A stretch of 64,000 nucleotides of DNA from Candidatus Bathycorpusculum sp. (GCA_009778385.1 WRJX01000103.1:24056-88055), one strand, 5' to 3'. Counted from the first letter of the stretch, positions 8,931-17,820 are shown. Numbers and translations: made by a program. Notes: generated by a model not told the origin, from the sequence alone.

Positions 8931-10058
8931 TTAAGCAGGTGCTGCAATAGGGGTATTAATGAATTTTTCTAGTTCTTTAATTATTTGTTCTTTAACACCG
9001 TTCTTTTTTAGTGAATCTTTTAGTTTGTTGATTGTTTGAACTGGTGTAGGGTCAATTCCGTGTAGTATGGCCAAGTAGTTACTTAAAAAGTCAGCTACAG
9101 CGATGACTGAGAGCATTTTTGATAGGTCACTTTTACCTTGGCTCCAAACCTCATAAATACTCACTCCCGATGGTTCTATAAGTTTTTTTGTTATTTCAAT
9201 ACGGCTACGTATCTCTGTGTTTTCCTCTTTATCTCGGATAAAAATTGCGATAAAACGTTCCTTTATGTTTTCATCTTTTTCATAGCCGACTATTTCGTTG
9301 TGATCAAGCTCAGGTAAGTTGTCCCATTTTGCCATCATTTTGGCGTTCTCATTAATCTGTTGCTTGAATCGTCTTGCAATACTGCTGTAAATGCCAAATC
9401 CGTAAATCACCGGGATGAAGCCTTCAATGTTTACTGCCAAAGTTTTCGTTAAGCTGTCCTTAACTGGCGTTTCAGCAGCGTTTTGCCTTTCAATTTCCTC
9501 TATAATTGGTAATGCTTCATCAAGCTCCATGGAAACCCCTGATGTTATGCCTATTTTCTCAAGAAATGTCAGTAAAGGCATTAGCATGTATGGTAAAGCT
9601 GCACGGGGCGGCATGCCTGCTGGAACCTGTAAGTATGGAATATTTAGGTGCTCCGCGATTTTCATAAGTGCACCACCGCTCGTTATACAGTAGATCATGC
9701 ATTTTTTTTTGATTGCATCAAGAAGAGCGCTTAAGGTTTCCTCTGTGTCCCCTGTATAGCTGGTTATAAGAACCAAGGTTTTTTCGTTAGCATAAGCCGG
9801 TAACTGATATTCCCTGTTGACCTCTATGGGGCTGTGGATTTTGTCTCTTGCCCAATCTTTAAGTAATTCGCCGCCGATGGCTGAACCACCCATACCTGTG
9901 ATGATGATGTTGCTGGGTTTAGGATACATAGTTATTATACCTGCAGCCAAATCAGCTGCTTCCTGATAATGCCTGCACATGTTAAGACAAAAATTTAGCA
10001 TGCCTGCTTTATCTATCATCTTCATTTTTTCAGGATTCTCTAAAAGGCGTTCGCCCAT
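8931..10058 (-). CDS. bifunctional phosphoglucose/phosphomannose isomerase
   Basis: The protein interconverts glucose 6-phosphate, fructose 6-phosphate and mannose 6-phosphate; it belongs to the archaeal SIS-domain PGI/PMI family. Visible features are the first SIS motif IIITGMGGSAIGGELLKDWA (residues 52-71), TSYTGDTEETLSAL with the sugar-phosphate-binding Ser/Thr residues, and PELDHNEIVGYE with the catalytic Glu and His. The ATG at 10058 has GAGGT seven bases upstream and is preferred to the GTG one codon earlier; the product is 375 residues. It converges on the inositol-phosphate synthase with only 23 bases between stops. Confidence 0.92.
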   Translation of the reverse strand: MGERLLENPEKMKMIDKAGMLNFCLNMCRHYQEAADLAAGIITMYPKPSNIIITGMGGSAIGGELLKDWARDKIHSPIEVNREYQLPAYANEKTLVLITSYTGDTEETLSALLDAIKKKCMIYCITSGGALMKIAEHLNIPYLQVPAGMPPRAALPYMLMPLLTFLEKIGITSGVSMELDEALPIIEEIERQNAAETPVKDSLTKTLAVNIEGFIPVIYGFGIYSSIARRFKQQINENAKMMAKWDNLPELDHNEIVGYEKDENIKERFIAIFIRDKEENTEIRSRIEITKKLIEPSGVSIYEVWSQGKSDLSKMLSVIAVADFLSNYLAILHGIDPTPVQTINKLKDSLKKNGVKEQIIKELEKFINTPIAAPA

Positions 10059-10145
10059 CACTTAAACCTCAATGGTACTTCCTATTTTTATATCTCTACA
10101 CACCCTTTTAAGCTGAACGCAACCATATTATGCAGGAAGAAAAGT

Positions 10146-11000
10146 TTGGATAAAAGTAAACTTACAATTGCTATTCCAGCATCCGTAATTTCTGATACAC
10201 CCCACCTGCGAGAAAAAACCTCTAAAATAGGGCTAATCGCCCGAGCAGCCGCAATTTTCAGAGTGCAGGAAATAATCATTTACCCTGACGACACACATGT
10301 AAATCAAACACGTGATCTAAATCTTATTGCAAAATTGTTAAACTACATAGAAACCCCACAATACCTAAGAAAAAACCTCTATAAGATAGAGCCAGACCTG
10401 CAATATGCAGGAATTTTACCTCCCCTGCGTACACCTCATCACCCAACCAGTGGTAAAAACCGTGACCTAAAAGTCGGCGAATACCGTGAAGGTATAATTT
10501 TAAATCAGTCAAAAGAAGGTTTAACAGTTGACATTGGAGTTCAAAGTACAGCGTTACTGCGTGAGAGACAGTTTTCTGTTGGTGAGCGTTTAACTGTTCA
10601 AGTTCTAAGGTGTGGCGATCGTATTGAGGTTCAAGCTGTTAACCGTGATGATGTTTCATCTTACTGGGGTTTTCGGGTTAAGGTTGCAGATGAAACATTT
10701 GGGCACATGTTGCAGACTGAACGGTTTGACTTGGTGATTTCAACTGCTCGTATTGCAAACCGCTTTGTTGATGTTGCTACCAAAATTACGGAACGTTGGA
10801 ATAGGGCTGAACGAGTGTTGGTCGCATTTGGGGCTCCTTCACGTGGACTACATGAAATTGTTAAGGCTGAAGGTTTACGTATTGAGGATATTTCAGATTT
10901 TGTGGTTAACACCATTCCTGAACAGGGGACAGCTACTGTGCGAACAGAAGAGGCGCTTCTAATTTCTTTAGCAATATTTAACGTATATTTCAGCCTATAA
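10146..11000 (+). CDS. SPOUT-family RNA methyltransferase (DUF171/C9orf114-type)
   Basis: The N-terminus TIAIPASVISDTPHLREKTS and AAAIFRVQEIIIYPDD match the archaeal family of putative SPOUT methyltransferases. An inserted OB-like domain (GEYREGIILNQSKEGLTVDI) lies in the middle, and the C-terminal trefoil-knot half carries VLVAFGAPSRGLHEI and VNTIPEQGTATVRTEEA. The last two form the S-adenosylmethionine pocket. The target is expected to be rRNA or tRNA, but which base is not shown. TTG 10146 is taken as start because the nearby ATG at 10130 is out of frame and soon stops. A GGAAG element lies just upstream. Confidence 0.85.
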   Translation: MDKSKLTIAIPASVISDTPHLREKTSKIGLIARAAAIFRVQEIIIYPDDTHVNQTRDLNLIAKLLNYIETPQYLRKNLYKIEPDLQYAGILPPLRTPHHPTSGKNRDLKVGEYREGIILNQSKEGLTVDIGVQSTALLRERQFSVGERLTVQVLRCGDRIEVQAVNRDDVSSYWGFRVKVADETFGHMLQTERFDLVISTARIANRFVDVATKITERWNRAERVLVAFGAPSRGLHEIVKAEGLRIEDISDFVVNTIPEQGTATVRTEEALLISLAIFNVYFSL

Positions 11001-11044
11001 ACCCTTTTTATCTTGATTTTTTCGTTTTTTGGGTAAACAAATAA

Positions 11045-12202
11045 ATGTTCCCTTTCATTACTCTGCTCTTTATGCCTACTATTGACATTGCTATGCCATT
11101 GGCTTTGCTGCTTGTTGTGACAGTATCATTTCTTTTATACAAACGAGCTGAAAAAAGACTTAAAACATCAGTTGAAACCCAAGAGTTCCAAACAAGGGAT
11201 AAACTTATGATTGTTGGGGCTATACTTATTGTCCTTTCAACAATGATTTTAACTTTCTTTCGCAATCCCGGAAACATGTTCGGAAACATTGTGTTATCAA
11301 TATTTTTAGGCTCCTATACAATGCTACTGTTCACTTTCACTTATTTATTCTCAGACATCAGAAAACGAGGTGCCCAACTGTTCTCCATAGGATTTGGTAT
11401 CGCCAGCTTAATTTTAGGTGTATCCAGTTTATTAGAACCGCTTCAGGATTCTGTCACAATATTTAGAGTAGGCGCGTTTTTTGGATTAACTGCTATATGT
11501 TTTGCAATTGTGTTTTATGAGCATAGTAAAACTGATGATGAAAAGAAAGCAAAATGGTATCTCTCAATACAACCACCAGCACTATTTTTGTTGATCTTCA
11601 TGTTCTTCAATATACTTCATTTTGAGGGTACATTAAATATTTGGTTCCCTGCGTTGTTGGATGTATTTGGGGCAACATTTGCAATTCTGATTATTCTGTA
11701 TCTTAGTTCACTATTTAGCTGGAAAACTGTTGGAATATTTGCTGTTATGTTAACCCTTCTAGATGTCATACTGGTTTTTAGTGGACCAATGGTTGCCGCG
11801 GCAGAAACATTCACTGGTTTAGGTCTTCCGGCTCTAATTTATTTACCAAATATTCCGCTTGTACCCGTTGCTGATCCTGCTATGTACTTTAACATCTTAG
11901 GTTTTGCGCCTCGCGGGCTTGGTCTTGGTGACTTCTTTTTCACTGGAATATTGGCTATTCAAACATTCAACCGATTCGGCAAAAAATACGCTTATGCATC
12001 TATCATCTCTATGGTGTTGTCTTTTGGAATCTGGGAAGCCTTCTTGCCAGAAATTACGAAATTTTTTGACATAGACGGATTCCCCGCGACAGTATGCATC
12101 ATCACAGGCTGGATACCCATAGTAATCATCGGTACCCTTCTGCATAAAAAACAAAAAGAATCCCAACCTCTTCAAGTAGAGTCCTCTAACACTCCACTCT
12201 AA
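11045..12202 (+). CDS. polytopic membrane protein of unknown function
   Basis: The protein has 385 residues and about ten or eleven hydrophobic segments spread over its whole length. Short charged loops such as YKRAEKRLKTSVETQEFQTRD and EHSKTDDEKKAKW separate them, and a hydrophilic tail (KKQKESQPLQVESSNTPL) closes it. There is no ATP-binding, transporter or redox motif that I can recognise, and no partner gene sits next to it in an operon. It follows the SPOUT gene by 44 bases and could be co-transcribed. It is a genuine gene by length and codon regularity; function is unknown. Confidence 0.75.
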   Translation: MFPFITLLFMPTIDIAMPLALLLVVTVSFLLYKRAEKRLKTSVETQEFQTRDKLMIVGAILIVLSTMILTFFRNPGNMFGNIVLSIFLGSYTMLLFTFTYLFSDIRKRGAQLFSIGFGIASLILGVSSLLEPLQDSVTIFRVGAFFGLTAICFAIVFYEHSKTDDEKKAKWYLSIQPPALFLLIFMFFNILHFEGTLNIWFPALLDVFGATFAILIILYLSSLFSWKTVGIFAVMLTLLDVILVFSGPMVAAAETFTGLGLPALIYLPNIPLVPVADPAMYFNILGFAPRGLGLGDFFFTGILAIQTFNRFGKKYAYASIISMVLSFGIWEAFLPEITKFFDIDGFPATVCIITGWIPIVIIGTLLHKKQKESQPLQVESSNTPL

Positions 12203-12469
12203 ATTTTTCTATGATGAAACTGCCTTTCTGTTGTTAAATTGGCGTTTTTTCTTCTCCACATGGGATATTTAGGTATGGCACTGATAGGAGCTTGTTTATG
12301 CATGTATTTTACGCTAATCAGTAACATCTGTGCTGCGAAAGGTTATTAAGGCATAGGGTTTTCATTTAAGCGGCAAGATACTGCAGGTCAACTGCAATTC
12401 AAGGTAATGACTAACTTTGTTGGTCAAACCTCTGAAAGGTTAAAATAGTAGAATGAAGAGGTGAAAAGT

Positions 12470-12787
12470 ATGGAAAACATTTACGCAGCAATGCTCCTTC
12501 ACAAGGCAGGTAAAGAAATCACTGAGGAATCAGTCACAAACGTTCTCAAAGCAGCAGGGATTAATGTAGACACAATCCAAATTAAAGCACTTATTGCATC
12601 ACTCAGTGAAGTAAACATTGATGAAGCAATCAAAGCAGCACCAACTATGATGGCAGCAGCACCAGTAGCAGCACCAGCAGGTGGCGAAGTTAAAGCGGCA
12701 GCACCAGTAGACGAGAAGAAGAAAGCTGAAGAAGAAAAAGCCAAAGAAGAAGCAGCTCTAGAAGGATTAGGCGCTTTATTCGGGTAA
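12470..12787 (+). CDS. rpl12: large-subunit ribosomal protein P1 (archaeal L12)
   Basis: This is the acidic stalk protein that recruits translation factors to the large ribosomal subunit. The N-terminal dimerisation domain MENIYAAMLLHKAGKEITEE, the Ala/Pro-rich hinge (residues 60-85), the Lys/Glu-rich charged segment and the canonical end LGALFG are all present in 105 residues. ATG 12470 is chosen over the upstream GTG because GAGGTG lies six bases before it. A TATA-like TTAAAATA (12440-12447) precedes it. The gene stands alone here rather than following L1 and L10. Confidence 0.95.
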   Translation: MENIYAAMLLHKAGKEITEESVTNVLKAAGINVDTIQIKALIASLSEVNIDEAIKAAPTMMAAAPVAAPAGGEVKAAAPVDEKKKAEEEKAKEEAALEGLGALFG

Positions 12788-12977
12788 ATAACGCCTTAAC
12801 TTTTATTTTTACAACCAAATTTTCCCCATTAATTATTTTGTCACTTAAAATTATGTTTCACAGTTCAGAACTTAATTTTTAATTTTTTAAAAATGAATTA
12901 GATAGCCTGCTTCTAAGCATATTTTTGTTTCTTTGCTTATTGTTGACGTGTCAAGACTGCAAGAGTTTCTGGAAAGG

Positions 12978-13090
12978 TTTATTTTATGCAATAGCAATCT
13001 GATGTAAAAATACAGGCGGATAAACATGTCCGCAGGGATGTGGCCGAAAGGCTGAACCATAAACAAATAATACATTAGGTGAAAAACAAA
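12978..13090 (+). promoter_or_regulatory. promoter and structured 5' leader of the L15e operon
   Basis: A TATA-like TTTATTTTAT (12978-12987) predicts transcription from about 13005. The resulting leader of some 85 bases contains hairpin GCGGA/TCCGC, with loop around TAAACATG (13016-13034). A second hairpin GGCC-GAAA-GGCT, closed by a GNRA tetraloop, lies near 13042-13053. The AGGTGA ribosome site (13077-13082) follows. Structure before a ribosomal-protein operon suggests autogenous control, but this is inference. The second hairpin region also resembles a tRNA D-arm, so a tRNA-derived remnant is an alternative. Confidence 0.4.
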
Positions 13091-13678
13091 ATGGCCTATA
13101 AATACATAGCAGATGAATGGGCAAAGCCCGAAGACTCCTTTGTGGCAGAACTAATGCGACAACGCTTAGTACTGTGGAGAAAACAACCAACTGTAACACG
13201 CATTGAACATCCAACAAGACTTGACCGAGCACGCAAACTAGGTTACAAAGCAAAACAAGGCTTCGTAGTCGTCCGCACACGCGTAAGACGTGGTGGGCTA
13301 CGCAAAATAAGACCAAGATCTGGTAGACGACCAAAACGTATGGGTGTCGCCAAATTTAAACCATCAAAAAGCATCAGATTAATTGCAGAGGAAAGAACTG
13401 CAAAGAAATTCCCTAACCTAGAAGTACTTAACAGTTACTGGGTTGGCGCAGATGGAAGAAGCAAATGGTTTGAAGTAATTCTAGTTGACCCTAACAGTCC
13501 AGTTATACAATCAGACAAAGACATAAACTGGATTACTGAACGTCAACACACAAGCCGCGTCTTTAGAAGCATGACCAGCGCAGGCAAACACGTAAGAGGC
13601 TTACGCCATCGTGGACGCGGAGCAGAAAAAGTCAGACCAAGCCTCCGTAAAGGCGCAAGAAAGCATGGAGACCAATAA
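13091..13678 (+). CDS. rpl15e: large-subunit ribosomal protein L15e (eL15)
   Basis: The protein binds 23S rRNA in the large subunit. The start [10 protein letters not shown] and the motifs [40 protein letters not shown] and [20 protein letters not shown] are diagnostic for L15e. The basic C-terminus [17 protein letters not shown] is also typical. ATG 13091 follows AGGTGA by eight bases and gives 195 residues, the usual archaeal length. It is the first gene of an operon continuing with L13e, a COG1325 protein and two RNase P subunits. Confidence 0.97.
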   Translation: MAYKYIADEWAKPEDSFVAELMRQRLVLWRKQPTVTRIEHPTRLDRARKLGYKAKQGFVVVRTRVRRGGLRKIRPRSGRRPKRMGVAKFKPSKSIRLIAEERTAKKFPNLEVLNSYWVGADGRSKWFEVILVDPNSPVIQSDKDINWITERQHTSRVFRSMTSAGKHVRGLRHRGRGAEKVRPSLRKGARKHGDQ

Positions 13679-13681
13679 GCT

Positions 13682-13891
13682 ATGCACCATATAAAACCAA
13701 CCATTAAAAAACCCGACGGCAAAACAAAAACTGGAAGAGGATTCAGCCCAAACGAGTTAGCAAAAGCAGGTATAACCATCCTGCAAGCTAAACAATTGGG
13801 TATACCCGTTGACTTTCGACGCAAAAGTGTACACGAAAGCAACATTGAATCCTTAAAAGCACACACAACTGCCAATAAGACTGAAGCATAA
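13682..13891 (+). CDS. rpl13e: ribosomal protein L13e (eL13), short archaeal form
   Basis: The 69-residue protein contains the L13e signature: [20 protein letters not shown] followed by [21 protein letters not shown]. Eukaryotic L13e is longer. The archaeal version consists of this C-terminal part and is found in only some archaeal lineages, notably the TACK group, so its presence helps place the organism. It begins three bases after L15e and is clearly co-transcribed. Confidence 0.88.
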   Translation: MHHIKPTIKKPDGKTKTGRGFSPNELAKAGITILQAKQLGIPVDFRRKSVHESNIESLKAHTTANKTEA

Positions 13892-13940
13892 ACATAGAAA
13901 AAAGCTAAATGCTAGAAGTCCAAAAGAAAATCGGTATCCA

Positions 13941-14387
13941 ATGTCCCAAAAACTGCCTATTGGCTATGTTGATTTAAGAGTCTTTGCTCACGCAACAGAA
14001 GACTCCGAAAAAGTCTTAACTGCACTGCGTAATCTATTGCCAATAGAATTAACGGAAACTGTTAATTTCGAAAAAAACAGTTTAACAGGACATCATGGAA
14101 ACTCTATCACCCTTTTTACAACTCAACTTACAGAAAAAAAACTTCTTCCCGCTATACTTGAAAAAATCGGTCAAAACCTAAACGTTCTTGACAAGGAAGA
14201 ATTAAACAACAACCTCAACCTTCACCTAGAAAGAACTAATCTGTACCTACGTTTTGACAAGCAAGCGGCTTTTCTGGGCAAAATTAAATTTACACAAGAC
14301 GATCCAATTCATTTTAAAATTCACTTCAAAAACAAAAGCCCTCAAGAAATATTGGAACTTCTCAAAAAATCTGGGGTGCTGCCATGA
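13941..14387 (+). CDS. COG1325-type RNA-binding protein (predicted exosome-associated)
   Basis: The sequence VDLRVFAHATEDSEKVLTAL, the HHGNSITLFTTQL turn and the pattern LYLRFDKQAAFLGKIKFTQDDPI-H match the archaeal COG1325 proteins. This family has been predicted to be exosome-related because it is encoded next to RNase P and exosome genes. The fold is a small alpha/beta RNA-binding domain of 148 residues. It overlaps the following Rpp30 gene by four bases (ATGA). The biochemical role in archaea is not settled. Confidence 0.8.
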   Translation: MSQKLPIGYVDLRVFAHATEDSEKVLTALRNLLPIELTETVNFEKNSLTGHHGNSITLFTTQLTEKKLLPAILEKIGQNLNVLDKEELNNNLNLHLERTNLYLRFDKQAAFLGKIKFTQDDPIHFKIHFKNKSPQEILELLKKSGVLP

Positions 14388-15118
14388 AGCGCTCCTTTGC
14401 AGACCTGCACCTAAAAATTGCCCCAAAAGAAACCCTAACCCTTCAACGTGCAATACAACGGGCAGCAAAATTTGGTTACCGTTACCTTTCGGTTCCTTTT
14501 TCTTTTGAACCCTCAACAACAGAACTCGAAAACCTAAAAACTGCCTGCAAAGACGCCGGTATTGAACCTGTTTTAAGGGCTGATTTATATCCTAGAAACG
14601 AAAACGACCTTATGAATAGCCTGCGAAGATTAAGACGAAAGTTTGACATAATCTGTGTTTTTTGCGATAGTAAGGACATTTCTCGTCAAGCCGCCAAAGA
14701 TCGCCGTGTAGATTTGTTGAATTTTCCCAATCTTGATTATCGTAAACGTTTTTTTGATCGCTCTGAAGCTGAGCTTGCCAGCAATAGCAACGCAGCTTTG
14801 GAAATAGATGTTAAACCATTGCTTGCTTTGGAAGGTCCAGCACGCACCCGTTTTCTTTCTTGTTTGCGGCGTGAAGTTGCAATCGCCAAAGCTTTCGGTG
14901 TACCTTTGATTATTTCTAGTGGCGTGAGCGAAGAGCGTTTTATACGTATGCCTCGTGACATGGCGAGTTTATCGTATTTGTTTGGTTTAGGTAACGTTGA
15001 GGCTTTGGATGCTGTTTCGTTTAACCCATTAGCGATTGTTTTGCGTAACCGTGAAAAACTCGGTAGCAGTTTTGTTGCACCAGGTGTCAGTATTGTTAAG
15101 GAGGGTAGTGACTCGTGA
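14384..15118 (+). CDS. rnp3: ribonuclease P protein component 3 (Rpp30 type)
   Basis: This is the Rpp30-like protein subunit of archaeal RNase P, which trims the 5' leader of pre-tRNAs. It adopts a TIM-barrel fold. The starting motif MKRSFADLHLKI, the strand patterns GYRYLSVPFSF, VLRADLYPRNENDL and FDIICVFCDSKD, and ISSGVSEERFIRMPRDMASL support it, as does VSFNPLAIVLRNREK. The length is 244 residues. It overlaps both neighbours by four bases, as usual for the rnp3-rnp2 pair. Confidence 0.93.
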   Translation: MKRSFADLHLKIAPKETLTLQRAIQRAAKFGYRYLSVPFSFEPSTTELENLKTACKDAGIEPVLRADLYPRNENDLMNSLRRLRRKFDIICVFCDSKDISRQAAKDRRVDLLNFPNLDYRKRFFDRSEAELASNSNAALEIDVKPLLALEGPARTRFLSCLRREVAIAKAFGVPLIISSGVSEERFIRMPRDMASLSYLFGLGNVEALDAVSFNPLAIVLRNREKLGSSFVAPGVSIVKEGSDS

Positions 15119-15426
15119 AGCGTGTGAAACGGCGTTATTTGGCATTACAGTTGGAAATGGATGGCGTCCCCACTGAAAAAGAGTTGATGGACGCAGTTTG
15201 GGGCTCTGTTGATAGGCTTTACGGTGAAGTAGGTGCAAGTTTGACGAGTATGGCTTTGATTAGTTTTGATGTTTCTTGTAATGTTGCAGTGATTCGTACA
15301 TCACTTGAAACGTTAGCTTCTGTTCGGTCTTCTTTAGCTTGTATTATAAGTGTTGCAGGTAAGGAAGCTTCTGTGCATGTTCTGGCGGTTTCGGGTACCA
15401 TTAAGGCGTTGTTTGAAAAGTTTTAG
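15115..15426 (+). CDS. rnp2: ribonuclease P protein component 2 (Pop5 type)
   Basis: The protein is the Pop5-like partner of Rpp30 in archaeal RNase P; the two bind the catalytic domain of the RNA as a complex. The start MKRVKRRYLALQLEMDG and the central strand pattern SFDVSCNVAVIRTSLETLAS match the family. The length of 103 residues is slightly short but complete. A GTG start overlaps the stop of rnp3 by four bases. The RNA subunit gene is not recognisable nearby. Confidence 0.92.
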   Translation: MKRVKRRYLALQLEMDGVPTEKELMDAVWGSVDRLYGEVGASLTSMALISFDVSCNVAVIRTSLETLASVRSSLACIISVAGKEASVHVLAVSGTIKALFEKF

Positions 15427-15639
15427 TAATATTTAACTTTCTGTTTTTGCATATTTTTCTTAGTTATATGTAAATGTTTTGCTTGTTCTGTGACAATACA
15501 ATTGAAAATTAAGTATTGTTGTGCCTTTCAACAGTATTACAAAATATGTGCAGTAATGTTTATCAATGGCACAGAAACAATAATTATCATTACATTATGC
15601 TGAAAAGAAGCATAAGAAGTAGACAGAGAGACGCGAAAA

Positions 15640-16851
15640 ATGGAGTTAAATCAATTTTATTTCAAATTACCCGAACTCAAAACAGAGCCAATAATAGACG
15701 ACAGCACACTAAGAGACGGTATCCAAATGCCTGGCTTAGCCGTTGGACCAAAAGATGCAGCACACATAGCTAAACTACTAAGTGAAGTGGGCGTCGAAAG
15801 AATCGAAGTGTTCCATTATCAAGAACCAGATAAGCAGGCAGCAAAACTTATCCTAAACCAAAAACTGGACATGAGAATTGCAGGTTGGTGTCGTGCAGTA
15901 AAAGAAGACATCGACAGTGCAGTAAGCCTTGGTTTCAACGAAGTAGGTATTTCTCATCCCGTCTCAGACATTCATTTCCAAGCAAAATGGCCTGAAAAAA
16001 CTCGTGAGCAAATTCTTGCTAACCTTATCGATGTAACGGAATATGCTGCAAAAACCTGTGGTTTACGCACATTTGTTCATGGAGAAGATAGTACTCGTGC
16101 CGACTGGGATTTTGAATCTAAACTAATCAACAGCGTTGCTGATGCAGGTGCGGAATGCTACCGCGTTTGCGATACAGTAGGTATTGGTCTTTCAGATATT
16201 GACGCACCCCTACCAAGTGGTATCCCCGCAAAAGTTGTTGCAATTAAAAAAGAAACAAAAATTAAAGCAATTGAAATCCATGCGCATGATGATTTTGGTA
16301 ATGCAGTTGGGAATACTATTGCTGCAATCAAAGCTTCTCAGGGCGTTTGGGATAAAGTCTATGCAAGCACTACATATCTTGGCATCGGTGAGCGTGCAGG
16401 TAACGCTGAAACAGAAAAAGTTCTACTGAATCTGTATTTGCACTGTGGTGTACGCAAGTTTGAAGGCAAAACAGAGAAGCTAAAACAAGTAGCCGACTAT
16501 ATCGGTCACGCAACAGGTTTCCACGTGCCACCTAACAAGGCAATCATAGGTGATTATGGATTTGCTCACGAATCAGGTATTCATACCCACGGTGTCCTTA
16601 GTAACCCTTGGACTTATGAGCCATACCCGCCAGAACTTGTCGGTAATCAACGCAGACTAACCATCGGAAAACAAAGTGGTAAAGGCATAGTTAAACACAA
16701 AATCGCTGAAATAGCAGGTGCTGAACCATCTGACCAAATCGTTGCCACAGTCGTAGATAAGGTCAAAGACATCTATGCAAACGGTAGACGTGCATCACTA
16801 AACGACGAAGAATTCAAAGAAATCCTTCACGACCTAAAAATCATCCAATAA
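15640..16851 (+). CDS. DRE-TIM acyl-CoA aldolase (isopropylmalate/homocitrate/citramalate/Re-citrate synthase family)
   Basis: These enzymes condense an acyl-CoA with a 2-oxoacid. The DRE motif appears as DDSTLRDGIQMPG near residues 20-32. FVHGEDSTRADWDF carries the general acid region, IEIHAHDDFGNAVGNTI the two metal-binding histidines and STTYLGIGERAGNAETEKV the second signature. GDYGFAHESGIHTHGVL then lines the active site. The length is 403 residues, and the C-terminal regulatory LeuA dimer domain is absent. That rules out feedback-regulated LeuA and favours homocitrate-, citramalate- or Re-citrate-synthase-like activity; the substrate cannot be fixed by eye. A T7 run just after the stop may terminate transcription. 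Confidence 0.82.
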   Translation: MELNQFYFKLPELKTEPIIDDSTLRDGIQMPGLAVGPKDAAHIAKLLSEVGVERIEVFHYQEPDKQAAKLILNQKLDMRIAGWCRAVKEDIDSAVSLGFNEVGISHPVSDIHFQAKWPEKTREQILANLIDVTEYAAKTCGLRTFVHGEDSTRADWDFESKLINSVADAGAECYRVCDTVGIGLSDIDAPLPSGIPAKVVAIKKETKIKAIEIHAHDDFGNAVGNTIAAIKASQGVWDKVYASTTYLGIGERAGNAETEKVLLNLYLHCGVRKFEGKTEKLKQVADYIGHATGFHVPPNKAIIGDYGFAHESGIHTHGVLSNPWTYEPYPPELVGNQRRLTIGKQSGKGIVKHKIAEIAGAEPSDQIVATVVDKVKDIYANGRRASLNDEEFKEILHDLKIIQ

Positions 16852-17013
16852 ACCCTTTTTTTGGGCGTTATGATTTAGTCATAACTCCAATCAACAATTT
16901 TTTGGCATTTTCAGCTTGATTTTTAACAGTTATCATTAAGTTGATACTTTAGAGTACACTTTAGCATAATTTTCTATTAAAATCCTAAATCTTGAAAAGC
17001 GTAATTATATAGT

Positions 17014-17022
17014 CTTATAAAA
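17014..17022 (+). promoter_or_regulatory. TATA box before the candidate RNA
   Basis: CTTATAAAA (17014-17022) is a good archaeal TATA element, and its spacing predicts transcription from about 17040-17045. No convincing protein-coding gene starts there. This supports the following region being transcribed as RNA. Confidence 0.4.
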
Positions 17023-17039
17023 TGGTGGAGTAACGAAAT

Positions 17040-17450
17040 TAAAGGTTTTTGAGTGTTTTTCAGCTGGATGAAACTGTAAAAACACAGTTACACTCTATAC
17101 ATTATTATAACTATGTTACAGTTAGCGTCAAACGTCAATTCACTACACGAATTTCCACGCCCCACTACCACAACGTAGTTACACTTTCCCGGGAATTTAG
17201 GTTCATGGGCAGGTTCTCAAAACTTGGAGCCTTCAGCCAATGCCAATCTTCAATTAAACCGTCACAAAAACAACACGTGGGTTGGTGACCCTTTAGAGCC
17301 CACAAAAGAAAAAGAGGTTGGCATGTCGGGCGTGTTGGGTGGTACTTGCGGAAGTTTTTCTATATTATTCTTTTTTTCTTTTCGGAAAAAGTTCCGCAAG
17401 ATAGGCCTGAAACGCCCAAAAGGCCCGAGCGTGAAGAGGTGTAACTGGAA
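17040..17450 (+). ncRNA. candidate structured non-coding RNA, class unknown
   Basis: The region lacks a credible ORF; the two frames that are open read as low-complexity nonsense. It is more GC-rich than its surroundings and strongly structured. CTTGCGGAA at 17344-17352 pairs with TTCCGCAAG at 17392-17400, and the helix extends through the adjacent T/A tracts to about 16 pairs with one mismatch. Outside it, TCGGGC and TTGGG (17326-17339) can pair with CCCAA and GCCCGA (17415-17428). An alternative is GGGCGT with ACGCCC. Upstream, GTCAC (17261-17265) can pair with GTGAC (17285-17289). I looked for SRP-RNA and RNase P-RNA core motifs and found none. Confidence 0.4.
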
Positions 17451-17571
17451 GTGTTGTTTGTGTTCTAAGTTGGTATACATTCTATATGTGTTTCAGTTCA
17501 AATATTGTTTAAATGTTGTTGTTTTTTGCAGTTACAAATTATTATATTTCATTTTTGTAGTTGTAATCACG

Positions 17572-17727
17572 GTGAAAAATGATTTGAACGATTTAGCTGT
17601 TAAATCTTCAAAGTCTAAGAAAAAAGTAGAGACTGATGATAAACTAGATCAACTAGACTCGCATAGGTCTAAATATGAAGATGTTCTTGGTGGATCTGAA
17701 TATATGTATTTGTTAATTGCAAAATAG
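17572..17727 (+). CDS. possible small charged protein
   Basis: From GTG 17572 the frame encodes 51 residues, rich in Lys, Asp and Ser (MKNDLNDLAVKSSKSKKK start, then ETDDKLDQLDSHRSKYEDV). The composition looks more like protein than the upstream part of the same frame, which is Phe/Cys-rich noise. There is no clear ribosome site and no recognised family. It could be a real small protein or chance. Confidence 0.25.
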   Translation: MKNDLNDLAVKSSKSKKKVETDDKLDQLDSHRSKYEDVLGGSEYMYLLIAK

Positions 17728-17820
17728 TGTTTCTTTTTTTAATATTTCGGGCTTTTTATGTGTTATTTAATGAATAAGTTTAAAGCTTTCTTTTTTATTT
17801 GAATGATTTGTTGAAAATAT

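Noticed and set aside
17040..17450. SRP RNA or RNase P RNA
   Set aside because: The SRP S-domain core and the RNase P conserved regions (GAGGAAAG-type and ACAGAA-type) are absent. TGTAACTGGAA at 17440-17450 resembles an SRP Alu motif but has no matching S domain after it.
17049..17571. Open frames 17049-17288 and the first part of 17224-17727 as protein genes
   Set aside because: They read as His/Tyr- and Phe/Cys-rich noise, lack ribosome sites and cross the long hairpin. The region is better explained as structured RNA.
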